Below, piece after piece: positions 1 through 11,600 of a stretch of DNA of 64,000 nt. The stretch lies in NCBI RefSeq assembly GCF_009828925.2, contig NZ_WUTY02000001.1:4370492-4434491 (forward strand). The letters are read 5' to 3'. The notes under the pieces are model-generated. The model saw only the letters and a list, made by a program, of their open reading frames with translations, was not told the origin of the DNA and did no database searches. Origin of the DNA: Methylicorpusculum oleiharenae (GTDB taxonomy: Bacteria; Pseudomonadota; Gammaproteobacteria; Methylococcales; Methylomonadaceae). The translations under genes were made by a program, and so were the position numbers. Numbering within the stretch: the stretch's first letter is position 1; every line of letters begins with the position of its first letter.

Positions 1-36
1 CTCGCTAAGTGAGGGAAATAGTTAACGTAACTGTGT

Positions 37-106
37 GTAGGATGTGCTGAACAACGTGAAGCGCATCGTTCGCGATTGATGCGCTTCGTACCTCAGCACA
101 TCCTAC
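37..106. repeat. Long palindromic intergenic repeat
   Basis: Seen directly: a perfect 14-bp inverted repeat (37-50, GTAGGATGTGCTGA, against 93-106) encloses a second perfect 10-bp inverted repeat (58-67 against 78-87, GAAGCGCATC), so the unit folds into one long two-part hairpin. It lies downstream of the sbcC stop on the minus strand. The shape resembles REP or MITE-type dispersed elements of gammaproteobacteria. No second copy with these arms was noticed in this window, so family membership is inference. It could also act as a transcription end for sbcC, although no T-tract follows directly. Confidence 0.6.
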
Positions 107-189
107 TTCTTATCTTTGTTTTTCCTGGTGATACGACGGCGGCGCCTTGATGGTAGGGAGCTCGTGTTTGACGGCTGATTTATTAGTCA

Positions 190-3100
190 CTATACGGCTT
201 CCGGCTCAAATACATTTTGCATCACACTCATGCCGTTAGGTTTTTTAACCATTTGCAGTTGCGCTTTTATCCGTTTGTGAACCGCTTCGACATGGGAAAT
301 GACACCGACCATTTTGCCCTGGGTTCGCAAACTCTCCAGGGTCGATATGACGATATACAGCGTTTCGGCATCCAAACTGCCAAAGCCTTCATCCAAAAAC
401 AGCGATTCAACCGAACGTCCGTTGCTGGCCAATTCGGATAAACCCAGCGCCAATGCCAGACTGACAACAAAACTTTCGCCGCCGGAAAGCGTTTTGGGGA
501 CACGGCGGGCGTTTTGCTGATAAGTATCTTCAATTTCCAGCGCTAATCCTTGCTCGCTGGGCATTTGCCTCAGATAAAAACGGCCGCTGATTTTTTCAAG
601 CATCAGATTGGCCCGGGTCAACAATTGTTCGGCCATTTTATTCTGAACTTTGCGTCTGAATACAGAACCTTGCTCCTGTTCCAGTAACTTCACTTCGGCC
701 AGACTTTCTTTAACAATATCTTCCTGGGCAACCTGTTTGGAGGATAAAACTTCATACTTTTGCATCATTTGAAGCTGCTTGCCCAGCAGTTTTTCCAGAT
801 GCGCTATTTCGTGCCCGGTGATTTCGATTTTCTCAGCGATGCTGGCCAATTCCTGCAGCAACTCAGCCTCTGTTAAGTCGGTCATTGCATAAGCACGTTC
901 TGCATCCAGTTGTTCCTGCAAACGAATCAACTCAGCTTCTTTCTGACTTAACTCCATTGACAAGGCATTTAGGCATTGGTCTATTTCGGGTCTGCGAGCC
1001 AATAAATACTGAAGCTCTATCACTTCGGCAACCGTGTTATAGGCTGTTCCTGCGAGTTCATTTTGCAGTTGATTCATTTGATCCGTCATCTGCCCACTCA
1101 ACAGCGTTAATGAACGCTCTTTTTCAGCTCTCAGTTTTTGCTTTTCCACCAGGGCCAAATGCAAACCGGCGGCTTCTTCAAACTTTAAGCGTTTTGATGA
1201 GCGTTCCAGTTTTTCTGCAAGTTCGGCAATTTTAGTCTGACAAAGCGTGATTTTTCCGGTCAAATCGGCTATTTCGTTGTGCAGATTTTTCTGCCGCAAC
1301 GTATAGCTTTGATAATCCTGACGGCGCTGGTTCATGCGATCAAAAAACAGGTCTTCCTTACCCTTTCCAGGCATAGCCTCTCCGACTAAAGCGAGTTGTT
1401 CCAGCACTTTTGCGGTTAACACTTGCTCGTCTGCCTTGAGCTGTTCCAACGTCTGTTCCAGTTCCACGACTTCCTGAGGCCGGTTCTGGCGCTGCATTTC
1501 AAGACTATCTATGCCTTGCTGCATTTGCTCAAGAAAACTTTCACGCTTGGTAATCAGCGCTTTAATTTGCTCAATCTGCTTGAGTTGGCGGCGGTAGTTT
1601 GCAGCCAGAGCATTGATATTTTTTAATTCTGTGACTTCCGTCTTGAGCAAACGCCTGATACCGCGGCTGTTGTCAATATTCAAATCTTCGCTGGCCGCAT
1701 TCAGGCGATTACACAACGTCAACCAACTGGCACGTATTTGCCTGACTCTTTCCCGGTTAACTTTACTGTTTTCGTTTTGTTTGGTTACGGCTTTGATTTG
1801 CTGGCTGAGACGTTCCGATCCTGCCAGTAAAGCCTGAATTTTGGCGCGCTGATCAGCAAGCGCTTTTTTTGAATCCCCATAAACGGGCGGCTTGTGAGCA
1901 TAGGGATGATTAACAGAACCGCAAAGCGGGCACGGTTTACCATCGACCAAATGCTCTCGATCGAACGCCATTTTCGCAACCAGCGCCTCGTTGGTAACGG
2001 CAGTTTCCAAGGCTTTTCGAATATTCTCTTCTCGCTGCAAATCATCCTGATATTTTTGCAATTCAAGCTCAAGTTCTTCCGAGGATTGTTCTTCCTTAAT
2101 TCTGAACAAACCGAACAAACTGAAACCGGAACGCGTCAGACGAGCGTGTTCCTGACTGAGTTTGTACAACTCGCCAAAATCCTGAATCCGCTCACGTTGA
2201 TCTGACAGCAGTTCCTCCAGTTGCGTGACATCGTAACCGGAAGCGATTTTCTCCAATTGATTTTCATAATTTTGGAGTTTGACTTTTAATTTTTCGATTG
2301 CACGCGAAGTGGAATCGATTGCCTGTTTGTTTTTACCCAGTTGCCTGGCGGAATATGCCATCAGTTTTGCTGAGGATTTGTACTTGTCATTCACTGAGCT
2401 CAGCTGAGCTCTAAGATTTTTTAATTTACCCGTTTCCGGAAAGTTATCGATCAGATTGACATCGGCGGCATGCTCAGTCAGCCAGTTATCGACCGTGGCC
2501 AAAGCAGTCTGCTTCTCACTCAACTGACGATTCAAGGCATCCAGTTGCATGGATTCGGATTGTTTTTCCAGCCTATACTGCTCAATAGCGGCCCGTTCCT
2601 CGGCTATTGCGGCTTGTTGATCCTCGAAAGAAACCTGTTGTTTCTCTGCCAGACGGCCAGCGTCAACGGATGCAGTGGCAAGCAGGTCAGACAGCTGTTT
2701 AATTTCCTGATCATAAGCCGAAATTGCAATGCGGCATGATTCAATCGCCTTTTGCTGCGCCTCAATCGCAGTGCATGCATCTTTGTAAACTGAAACGGCC
2801 CGGTTTTTTTCTATTTGCTCTAATAGTTGTTGCTGCTCACCCAGCTGGACATTGAGTTTTTCCTTATCTGCACTTAAACGCTTCATGCGTTGTTCAAAGG
2901 ATGCCAAAGATTGCAGCCAGGCTTGCTGCTTTATCAACTCGGATTGCTGTTCTGTCAATTCACCCAATTGATCTTTGAAATCATGCAAATCATGTTCATA
3001 CGCTTCCTGCTTTTCGGTTGGCAGCAGATCAAGGGCTGAAATTTCCTCGTTAAGCAACGCCAGTGTTGCTTGTTCCTGCTCAGCATTATTGAAAATAGCG

Positions 3101-3657
3101 TTTTTGTAATCGGTATAGATATCGGCACTGATGATTTTCTCGAGAATATCCATACGCTCATTATCCAGCGCATTCAGGAAAGCGGCGAAATCACCTTGAG
3201 CCAACATGATGGAACGTGTGAAATTGCGAAAATTCATTCCGGTGATCTCAGTTACCTGTTGACACACCGAATGCTGCGTTTCAGCCAAAAGTAGTTCCTG
3301 CTCTTCGTCATAGCGTATCAGCTTCATTGCCGGGGCCATTATCCGGCCTACCACGTCTTGCTGTTCCCGCTCAACTGTCCATGTCGCCTTATAAACCTTT
3401 TGGTCAACTGAAAACTCAACCGAGGCGAAGCATTCCGCCGTATGACGCGTCATCACATGCTGCGCAGGCCGGTCAAATCGGAAAGTTTCACCGTACAGAC
3501 TTAAAGTAATCACATCCAGGATGCTGGATTTGCCTGATCCGTTAGGCCCGGTTATCGCAAACACCCCCGCCTCACTTAAAGGCGAGCGCTGAAAATCAAC
3601 GCGGTTTTCACCCTCTAAGGAATTGATATTCTTAAAATGAAGTGTAAGTATTTTCAT
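190..3657 (-). CDS. sbcC: Exonuclease SbcCD subunit C
   Basis: Large SMC/Rad50-type ATPase of 1155 residues that partners SbcD nuclease to cut hairpins and blocked DNA ends. The N-terminus carries a Walker A loop GPNGSGKS (about residues 37-44). Two long Gln/Glu/Leu-rich coiled coils flank a zinc hook CPLCG (Cys576 and Cys579). The C-terminus carries the ABC signature LSGGE and a Walker B segment ending LFLDEGFGSLD. Length and domain order match SbcC of gammaproteobacteria. Normally sbcD lies immediately upstream; here the upstream gene on the same strand encodes an unrelated membrane protein, so sbcD must be elsewhere. Start ATG gives MKILTLHFKNI, the usual SbcC beginning. Confidence 0.95.
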   Translation of the reverse strand: MKILTLHFKNINSLEGENRVDFQRSPLSEAGVFAITGPNGSGKSSILDVITLSLYGETFRFDRPAQHVMTRHTAECFASVEFSVDQKVYKATWTVEREQQDVVGRIMAPAMKLIRYDEEQELLLAETQHSVCQQVTEITGMNFRNFTRSIMLAQGDFAAFLNALDNERMDILEKIISADIYTDYKNAIFNNAEQEQATLALLNEEISALDLLPTEKQEAYEHDLHDFKDQLGELTEQQSELIKQQAWLQSLASFEQRMKRLSADKEKLNVQLGEQQQLLEQIEKNRAVSVYKDACTAIEAQQKAIESCRIAISAYDQEIKQLSDLLATASVDAGRLAEKQQVSFEDQQAAIAEERAAIEQYRLEKQSESMQLDALNRQLSEKQTALATVDNWLTEHAADVNLIDNFPETGKLKNLRAQLSSVNDKYKSSAKLMAYSARQLGKNKQAIDSTSRAIEKLKVKLQNYENQLEKIASGYDVTQLEELLSDQRERIQDFGELYKLSQEHARLTRSGFSLFGLFRIKEEQSSEELELELQKYQDDLQREENIRKALETAVTNEALVAKMAFDREHLVDGKPCPLCGSVNHPYAHKPPVYGDSKKALADQRAKIQALLAGSERLSQQIKAVTKQNENSKVNRERVRQIRASWLTLCNRLNAASEDLNIDNSRGIRRLLKTEVTELKNINALAANYRRQLKQIEQIKALITKRESFLEQMQQGIDSLEMQRQNRPQEVVELEQTLEQLKADEQVLTAKVLEQLALVGEAMPGKGKEDLFFDRMNQRRQDYQSYTLRQKNLHNEIADLTGKITLCQTKIAELAEKLERSSKRLKFEEAAGLHLALVEKQKLRAEKERSLTLLSGQMTDQMNQLQNELAGTAYNTVAEVIELQYLLARRPEIDQCLNALSMELSQKEAELIRLQEQLDAERAYAMTDLTEAELLQELASIAEKIEITGHEIAHLEKLLGKQLQMMQKYEVLSSKQVAQEDIVKESLAEVKLLEQEQGSVFRRKVQNKMAEQLLTRANLMLEKISGRFYLRQMPSEQGLALEIEDTYQQNARRVPKTLSGGESFVVSLALALGLSELASNGRSVESLFLDEGFGSLDAETLYIVISTLESLRTQGKMVGVISHVEAVHKRIKAQLQMVKKPNGMSVMQNVFEPEAV

Positions 3658-3839
3658 TGATTGGCGGCTTTGTCCGGCACCCGGGTTAATTTTTTAAACC
3701 CGGGCATTATAGCGCCCTAACGACTTTTTTTCCTACCCGGGGTTTAACAATAGAGCTTGCCAGCCTCACCCCTTTAAAGAAGACCTATCACTATCTTTCT
3801 TTCCCTGAATCCGTTATTTCTTAAATCAGGTTACCCGGA

Positions 3840-5033
3840 TCATAACAAAATTCCCATTAACCGTTTAATCAGATCTTCCAGAGAAATCATCGTCAAGGTC
3901 AACGGCAGCAAAGGAGCCAGAACTGTAATCGCGGTTTGCAGAACAATTGTTTTACTGAATGGAAAAGGACGCATCGTTTGCACGACCTCAAAACTTCCGG
4001 CCATATCGTTCAACGATTGAATATCGCCGCTACCGACCAGTGGCTCATCCTGCGGTGCACCGCCGCGCAGCCATTTATCGTCAAATTCACGCGCATATCG
4101 GTTCGCCAGTGCGCCATACTCCAGCAATCCTTGCCTTTTGACTTGCGCGAGACGGGGCGCGAACACACACAAAGGACCGAGCACCAGTATCAGGAAAAAA
4201 ACCACGCTGGCCAGGATCTCGGGTTTAAAGTCCAGCAGTGTTTTGCCTTCATGAAAAATTTGATTGGCGACCAGTCCTGCCAACAAGCAGCCTTGAGACA
4301 ATAGCAAGGGCATAAAAGCCGCAGCACTTCCCCCTAGAAAGCCGAGTCCAGCGGCACGATCAGGATGCGTAGGAACCAGGCAAAGATCCAACTGTGAAAC
4401 CTGCCAGAGAAACCGCGCCCAGATGAAAATTCGAAAAAACCAGCGTGCTAATAAGAATTGAAAAACCGGAATGCTGACATAGCCATACCAATACCCTGCT
4501 AAAGAATAGTGGCGTTGACCTTCTTTAATGGACGCATACCATGTTGCCGACTCCAGCGCTATCTGACCTGCCCACAGCTGATGCGTAACGGTCAGCACCA
4601 GGGCTATCAGCATGACTTCAATCACCACCGAATTGCGCAAACGCATTGCTGAGTTGATAAGGTCATCGAACTCCGGGCGGGATGGTGGCGTTATGATCCT
4701 ACGCTCGATAAATTGCTGGATAGTCAACCTGATGCGCTTGTGAACTACGATTTCAGCGACCAACATCAAGGGCAAGGCCAGAAGAAAACGAACATGCACA
4801 TCCGCATCATAAATAAAGGGAACTTTAATGGCGCCGCCCAGTGCATCGCCAGCCAACGCTGAAAGAATCAGTAACGGCAACCAGGAAAACAGGGAAATAG
4901 TGATCACTCTGCGCTTGACCAAGTCAAGTGTATTGGTAGTCAAGCGGGCACGGATAAAAAACTGATAGAGTGGCCCACCCAACACCAGGGAAAAGTCATC
5001 GGGCAGTGAGAATGTAGCGTTATTGTTCATCAT
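3840..5033 (-). CDS. Multi-pass integral membrane protein, unknown function
   Basis: 397 residues and not recognised as a named family. Hydrophobic stretches near residues 45-65, 85-105, 140-160, 190-215, 240-265, 275-300 and 365-390 suggest about six or seven membrane segments. The region just after the first segments is basic (VHKRIRL), and a loop near residues 310-350 is soluble. No catalytic motif, Walker motif or signal peptide can be seen. It is on the same strand as sbcC with a 182-base gap, and upstream is a gene-poor stretch with a GGDEF remnant. The function cannot be inferred from the neighbours. Confidence 0.75.
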   Translation of the reverse strand: MMNNNATFSLPDDFSLVLGGPLYQFFIRARLTTNTLDLVKRRVITISLFSWLPLLILSALAGDALGGAIKVPFIYDADVHVRFLLALPLMLVAEIVVHKRIRLTIQQFIERRIITPPSRPEFDDLINSAMRLRNSVVIEVMLIALVLTVTHQLWAGQIALESATWYASIKEGQRHYSLAGYWYGYVSIPVFQFLLARWFFRIFIWARFLWQVSQLDLCLVPTHPDRAAGLGFLGGSAAAFMPLLLSQGCLLAGLVANQIFHEGKTLLDFKPEILASVVFFLILVLGPLCVFAPRLAQVKRQGLLEYGALANRYAREFDDKWLRGGAPQDEPLVGSGDIQSLNDMAGSFEVVQTMRPFPFSKTIVLQTAITVLAPLLPLTLTMISLEDLIKRLMGILL

Positions 5034-5318
5034 TGCAAATATTCACTAATTACGGCAAGTAAGAGGTTAATACAATAAACCAGAAAACCCGGCATGACCC
5101 AAAAAATGAAGCACATTTGATAGTTATTGGCCTCCGTGTGAATCCGGTCAGTAATAACTTGAACATCGGTGAAAGCGTATTGAGGCGCGGTAGGAAATTT
5201 AGATCGCTTTTATCCAGCAGATACAACGTTACGCCGCTGTTTATGCCGATTTTTACGCTTTACCCGCCAAGGGTATAGGCTGACTAATAGTGTGGTGAAT
5301 TCGATGCAGCGCCCGCTC

Positions 5319-5510
5319 TTAATGTGCCCTGCATTCTATACTGCTCATTAGCAAGGCAAATTCATCACCACCCAGTCGCGAGACAGAGCCCCTTTCCGCA
5401 AACAGGCTTTCAATCGCCCGGCTATTTCAATCAATAGTTGATAACCCGCCTCGTGCCCAAATTGTCGTTAACAGGATGGAGAAACTTCAGTTTTTGATCA
5501 AGGGACGAGG
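5319..5510 (-). pseudogene. Remnant of a GGDEF (diguanylate cyclase) domain
   Basis: Reading the minus strand across frames gives three consecutive pieces of a GGDEF domain: LDQKLKFLHPVNDNLG, then HEAGYQLLIEIAGRLKACL, then GSVSRLGGDEFALLMS, ending at a stop at about 5319. Single-base frame changes separate the pieces (between NLG and HEAG, and between LRK and SVSRL). No intact reading frame spans them and the upstream half of the domain is missing. The GGDEF active-site motif itself is preserved. This explains much of the 600-base stretch 5034-5641, in which nothing else was recognised. The remnant is about 60 residues of a roughly 160-residue domain. Confidence 0.7.
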
Positions 5511-5641
5511 TGACAAATCAAATAATACAAAGATTAAATGATCTAACCGACTCATTTTGCCAGCAATAGACTTCCGATTAGAACGGGGAAATCGCATTTT
5601 CCAAATTTTTAATACGAGCTTCTTTAAAAGACTTCATCAGG

Positions 5642-8600
5642 TTATTGCCAGTTGGCGGCAATCACGGGAGTCAATTGAGCTTGATAATCCGGAGGCAGCA
5701 CAGTTTCGCCCGCTGCCGGAGGAGCAAACGCTGCCATAGCTGATACCAGCGCATCAACCTGAGTGCTTAACAAGGTTTGCTCGTCAGCAGTCTTAAATTG
5801 CTCGACCCGGTAAGCCTTACTTGAATACCAATTATTAATCGTCGTTTTATCGTTACTGCCAATAATACTGACTTCAAGATGCCGACCTGCTTTTCTAAAC
5901 CAAAGCTGCTCAACCTTTATGTCATTTCCAAATGACAGTGTGTCCGTGCTATTGGTAGACGTATCATAGTTATCAATAATGTCCTTACCCGACCCTCTAC
6001 CGAATAAATACCTATCCGAGCCAGTAGTTCCACCGTTCAGGTAATCATCACCAGTGCCGCCATCAAGCAAATCATTACCTCGCCCCCCGTAAAGCAAATC
6101 GTTTCCGCCCCCGCCTATCAGTGAGTTGTTACGGATATTACCTCTTAACACGTTATTGAGTTCATTTCCTGTACCATCAATTGAAGAATTTCCTGTCAGC
6201 GTCAGATTCTCGATATGTTCGGTCAAGGTGAAAGATACTGAGGATTGGACAAGATCAATGCCCTCATTGACATATTCAATTACTGTATCACTCGCGTTAT
6301 CCACGCTATAAGTGTCATTGCCGCGCCCACCTATCAGAGTATCTTTACCGATACCGCCATTTAGAATATTTGCAGCCTCATTACCTATCAACACATTATC
6401 TAACTCATTACCGGTAGCGTTGATAGCGTTATTAGCCTTTAATTGTAACTGCTCGACATGGGAGTTGAGTTTGTAAGTAACACTGGACTCAACCTTATCA
6501 AACCCTTCATCTGCATTTTCGATAACAGTATCTCCAGCGCTGTCTATGATGTAAATATCATCGCCGATTCCACCTGCCATGATGTCATGACCTATTCCTC
6601 CATTTAATACATCATTACCTGCATAACCGTACAGCTTATCATTGCCTGCCAAACCATTAAGCACATCATCACCACGCCCGCCAATCAGACTATCGGCACC
6701 CGAATTGCCGGTGATAATCAAGCCCGGCGTTGGGGTAACAGTAAGGTCAAAAATATCCGAGACCGCCAAATTTCCCGTGTCTTTCGCAGTCACTCTGACG
6801 CTGAGTGTCCCTGCTTTATCAGCAATACCGCTGAAAGTCAGTGCTTCGGCATCAAAGACCAACCACTGCGGCAAATCACTGCCATCGGCCAGTCCGGCAC
6901 TGTAAGTCAGCGAATCACCGTCATCAGGATCGTTGAAGGCAGTGCCGTCGAGGCTGAACAGGAAATCCTCACCCTCAAAAACCTGCAGGTCGGTAAGTGG
7001 TGCAGACAATTCCGGTGGGCGATTACTGATGAGCTTGGATTTAACCACAGCCAAATCCCAAACCGTCCCATTAAAAAAGCTGATCCGTTCAACCGAGTAA
7101 GGCGTTATGCCGTCATTTTCAAGGTAATTAAAGATAGTAAGCGAATCCGATGAGCCCTTAATTGAAAACTCAAGATTGTTGTTAATCCGGCGAACCTGGA
7201 TATCATCAGGCACTACTGACCAATCAAACTGTACAGTATCGATTTTACCAGCAGTCGTATCGTAACTATTGACCCAGTCCTGACCTGATCCTTTGCCAAA
7301 AACATAGGTATCATTACCTGTACCACCTGTCATGGTATCCGTACCGGCACCACCGTTTAATTCATCATGACCGTCTCCCCCATAAAGCGCATCATCACCC
7401 GAACCGCCACTGAGAAAATCATTGCCAATACCACCGTGTAATTGGTCGTTGCCTGCCTCACCGTATAGTGTGTTACTGTCATAAAGCCCATAAAGGATAT
7501 TGTCCTCGTCCTGCGGGTTAAGTGTGACGGTCGGCTTTGCCAGTTCGGTCAACTCTGCCATTGTCATCACCGTTCCGTCCCCAAATTCAATACGCTCCAA
7601 ACCCATGCCGGATAAATCGGTAGAGTTCGGCAAGACTATATCGACACCACCTCCAGCCCATAACAAAGAGAGCACCGCATGAACAGACTGATTGCTGACT
7701 GCAGTGCCGTCTCTAAGGAGAGTACCGGTTGATCCAAGTATTCCGTTATTGCGGATACCCTCAACCACTCGTTCCCCCCAGGAAAAAGTTAAGGCATTTG
7801 GACTAATGGCTATCAAACGTAACGTATCCTCAGGAATTGTTTGAGGCTCATCAACAGGCGACGAAACGATTTGCTGACCGCCTTCAAGCACTAAACCGGG
7901 TGTGTTAAATCCCAATCGATAACCAATTGATTGTCTTAATTGAGTTCCTGTGTCCCAAATTGTATCGATACCGGACTCGTCAGCAAATACAACATAGGTA
8001 TCTTGGCTAAACCCGCCATCCAGAAAATCATTTCCCTCACCTCCCACCAGAGTATCCCGGTAATAGCCGCCATAAAGGCTATCATCGCCGGCATTGCCAT
8101 AAACAAAACCACCGATAAAGGTATCAATATCGGTAAAATAGTTTGTTTCGTTATTGAGGCCTGGCCTGCCAGACGCATAAAGGGTATCGTTACCACTACC
8201 TCCATCGATCATTGAGATACTGTTATCCCCGTAATACCGGTAGCCTCTAATGGTATTGTCACTGTTGCCACCTTGGATCAATTCAACCTGAGTAGTAATG
8301 GTTTGATTGGTTTGCCAGTATTGAGTCATTGCCGAAGGGCTGGCACCGATCAAAAAACCACCTAAAATATTGAAGCCGCTGAAAACAGGCATTGCCGCAT
8401 CAAGACTGGTATTGGCATCATCCATCCGCAACTGATTTAACAAATTAGTCCAGTCTTTGATGTTTACAAAGCGCTGACCCACAGGGGTCTTATCCACTTC
8501 ACCAATGGGAGAAGTGTTAACGACATTGACAGTGCTGCTGGAGTAAGTTTTATTTTCAGAACTGCGTTGGAATTCTGCCGCATCACTGACAAATTCCACC

Positions 8601-11600
8601 TGTTTAAAATGCTCTGTGCGGATAGTAGCTGAATCAGCGCTCACTGATGATGACCGGTAGCTTGAACCGTCAACACGAAGATAATTAAATGTTGAATTAC
8701 TCATTAATTCACTCGCCCATTGGGCAAGGGCCGTATCGACAAAATTAGCCTTGACTTGATCAAGATCGACCGTTGCTTGCGGCAAGGCGACCCAATCAGC
8801 AACCCCCGTTGAAATGCCGGATTCGTCAAGTATTGTCCACAGATGCGTAGAAGTGAAATAGTCTTTTAGCATTAAGGTTGAAGCGCCACCTTTTAGTGAC
8901 ATAACCAAATCATTTGAAACCCGTGAGTACTTCAAATCTCTCAAGCTTGTTCCATCTGTCAAAGCGATAATGCTTGAAGCATCAGACGACTCCTCCGCCA
9001 CGTCGTTACCAAGCGCTCCCCAGCCAAAGAGATAGCTGTCATTGCCGGCACCACCGGCCAAAATGTCATTGCCTGCTCCTCCGGACAAAACATCATTCCC
9101 GGCATAGCCCTCGATTCGATCATCCGCTTCAGTGCCAATCAAGCGATCATTGTTTGCCGTACCCCCATAGACACCGACTGATGAAATCGTCATTTCAGAG
9201 GCAAGCAACTGTGTATCATCATAAAAATGCAAAGCTGACACATTGGGGCCTTCATTAAACCATCCATCGAACAAAATGCTATCTTGACCGTCACCGATCC
9301 GCAAAAGCAGGCTTCCGTTAGCCAACTGAAAAAAAACTAAGCCGCTGGCCTCAATACCTTTACCGAAATAAACTACGTCACCGGCTGAATCACTGGTGTT
9401 AGCTGAATTTATCACATCAGCGCCATCGCCTGAATCAAACCAATAAACATCGCTGCCACTCCCGCCAGCAAGCACATCTGCTCCTTGTCCTCCGCGCAAA
9501 GTATCTGAGCCTGCCCCACCTTGTAAAACGTCATTTCCACGGCCACCGTCAAGCCAATCATTACCGGCATTGCCGTTAATAAAATCGTTTCCGGCGCCAC
9601 TTGTAATATGTTCAGCAGCATCGGTACCCTTTAAAGCAAGGTTTTGGTTCGCATAGACAGATAAAAGATCGCTTAAATTTCTTTCTGCACCGTCAACCAC
9701 AAATGAATTGACGGCGCCCAAAAAACCTTGCTTTATGCTGACCCGGGCGCCATTGGCAAAAGTCAGTAAAAGGTCTTGTTGACCTGCTCCATCGGTTGCC
9801 AATGAAATAGCCTGTAATTGAGTCGTTTCATTCAATACAATCCGGTTATTGGTATCAGCATCAGTGATAACATCTTCTCCCTGTCCTACCTTGTAGGTAT
9901 CCGCACCTTCGCCGCCATCAAGAAAATTGGTGCCGCTGCCCCCGATGAGGATGTCGTCACCGGCACCGCCCAAAAGCTTATCATCGCCGCTGCCGCCATC
10001 TAAATAATCCGAACCGCCGCCACCGTGTAATTCGTCGTTACCCTCCCCGCCATCAATAAAATCATGGCCATGAGCAACTAAATCTATGTGATCTCCATCA
10101 CCTATGAGTAAATCATTGCCACTGCCGCCATAAATTTCATCATCACCACCCCCACCGAATAGCGTGTCGTGACCCGCTTCTCCATCCAGGTAATCGTTAC
10201 CCTGGTACTGCGCTGCGATAAATTCAGTTCCTGCATCCCCCTCAATATAGTCATCACCCTCGCCGCCATAGATAGTATCGTCACCGCCATGGCCCCAAAT
10301 GGTATCATTGCCGCCTTTGCCGTCGATGTAGTCCGACCCGTGATAAGCGGCCGACACGTCAATGCCCCTGAGATCGTCGCCTTCCAGCGTGTCGTCGGTA
10401 TCGCCGCCCAGGATGATGTCGTTGCCACCGTTACCTCTGGCGTATTGATGAGCAATGCCGGAACCCAGATCGATATAGTCATTGCCGTGTTGACTCAAAC
10501 TGCCGGCACCTATGTCGCCGTTGATGCTGTCGTCATCTTCGCCGCCAAAGAGTATGTCGTGGCCGGCACCGCCGTCGGTCGAATCCATGCCGCTCTCGCC
10601 ATATACGATATCGTCGCCTTGACCTGCCAGGATCAAATCCCCTCCGCTACCTCCATAAATCCTATCCTGCCCACCTAAGCCTGTATCGAACGATCCCATG
10701 ACCGGGCTTAAACCCGTTCCATTATTCCATCCAGGTGAAGATGGATCAGCGGCTTGATACATCTCCGGTAGACCTTTGTAAGTCCAATCAGAATTAGATG
10801 TACCGTAAGTGGCATCACCATAGATTATGTCGTGACCCGCACCACCGAGAATAAGGTCATCTCCTTCACCGCCCATTAGTGCATCACTGTGTGCACTCCC
10901 AATCAGAATGTCATTACCGGAACCCGCCGACAAAAAATCACCGTACTGTCCATTTGCAGTTTCACCACCAAAATCACGATAATCAGTTACCGTTTTTAAA
11001 TCCACAGCCTGATCGGCAAACAGGACATCATCACCATTCCAGCCCTCCAAAATATCGCGATCCACCCCGCCAACCATATAATCATCCCCAAAAGTACCGA
11101 TGAGCATATCGGGTTGGCCCGGCTGCGAATCACCCAGAAATAGAGTGACGGGCGTCGACGTCGGTTCTTCTGAAGAAGGGGGTAGCGTCAAACCAAGATC
11201 ACCATCGTGGAAATTTTTGATCATGATACGGCCGCCGTCAAAAATGCTGCCGTTGATATACAAGTTCCGCTGGCCATTCTGATCGGGCGCACCCAAAACC
11301 ACTAAAATATTTTGGTCAGCCGACTCCCAGACATCCGTGCCGATCTTTTTGCCGCTGGTAAGGTCGAGTGTGACATCGTTAACGATGATGCTTCCCAAGC
11401 CGTCGCTATCTTCAATCGTATCGAAACCGTCGCCGGAATGGTAAATATAGGTGTCGTGACCTTGACCTCCGATAAGCCGGTCATTGCCTTGGCCACCTTC
11501 GAGAATATCGTTACCGGAGCCGCCCAACAACTTATCGGCTCCGCTGCCTGCATTCAGGCTATCATTGCCAGTACCACCTTCCAGATAATCGTTGCCGCCG

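Noticed and set aside
3680-3704. CCCGGGTT/AACCCGGG hairpin as a terminator for the 397-residue membrane-protein gene
   Set aside because: The arms are clear, but no T-tract follows on the minus strand; kept only as a possible weak structure.
9900-10700. Short repeated DNA units resembling a CRISPR array
   Set aside because: The period is 27 bases in frame with the GGxGxDxLx nonapeptide, the units are diverged and there are no unique spacers; this is coding RTX repeat DNA.
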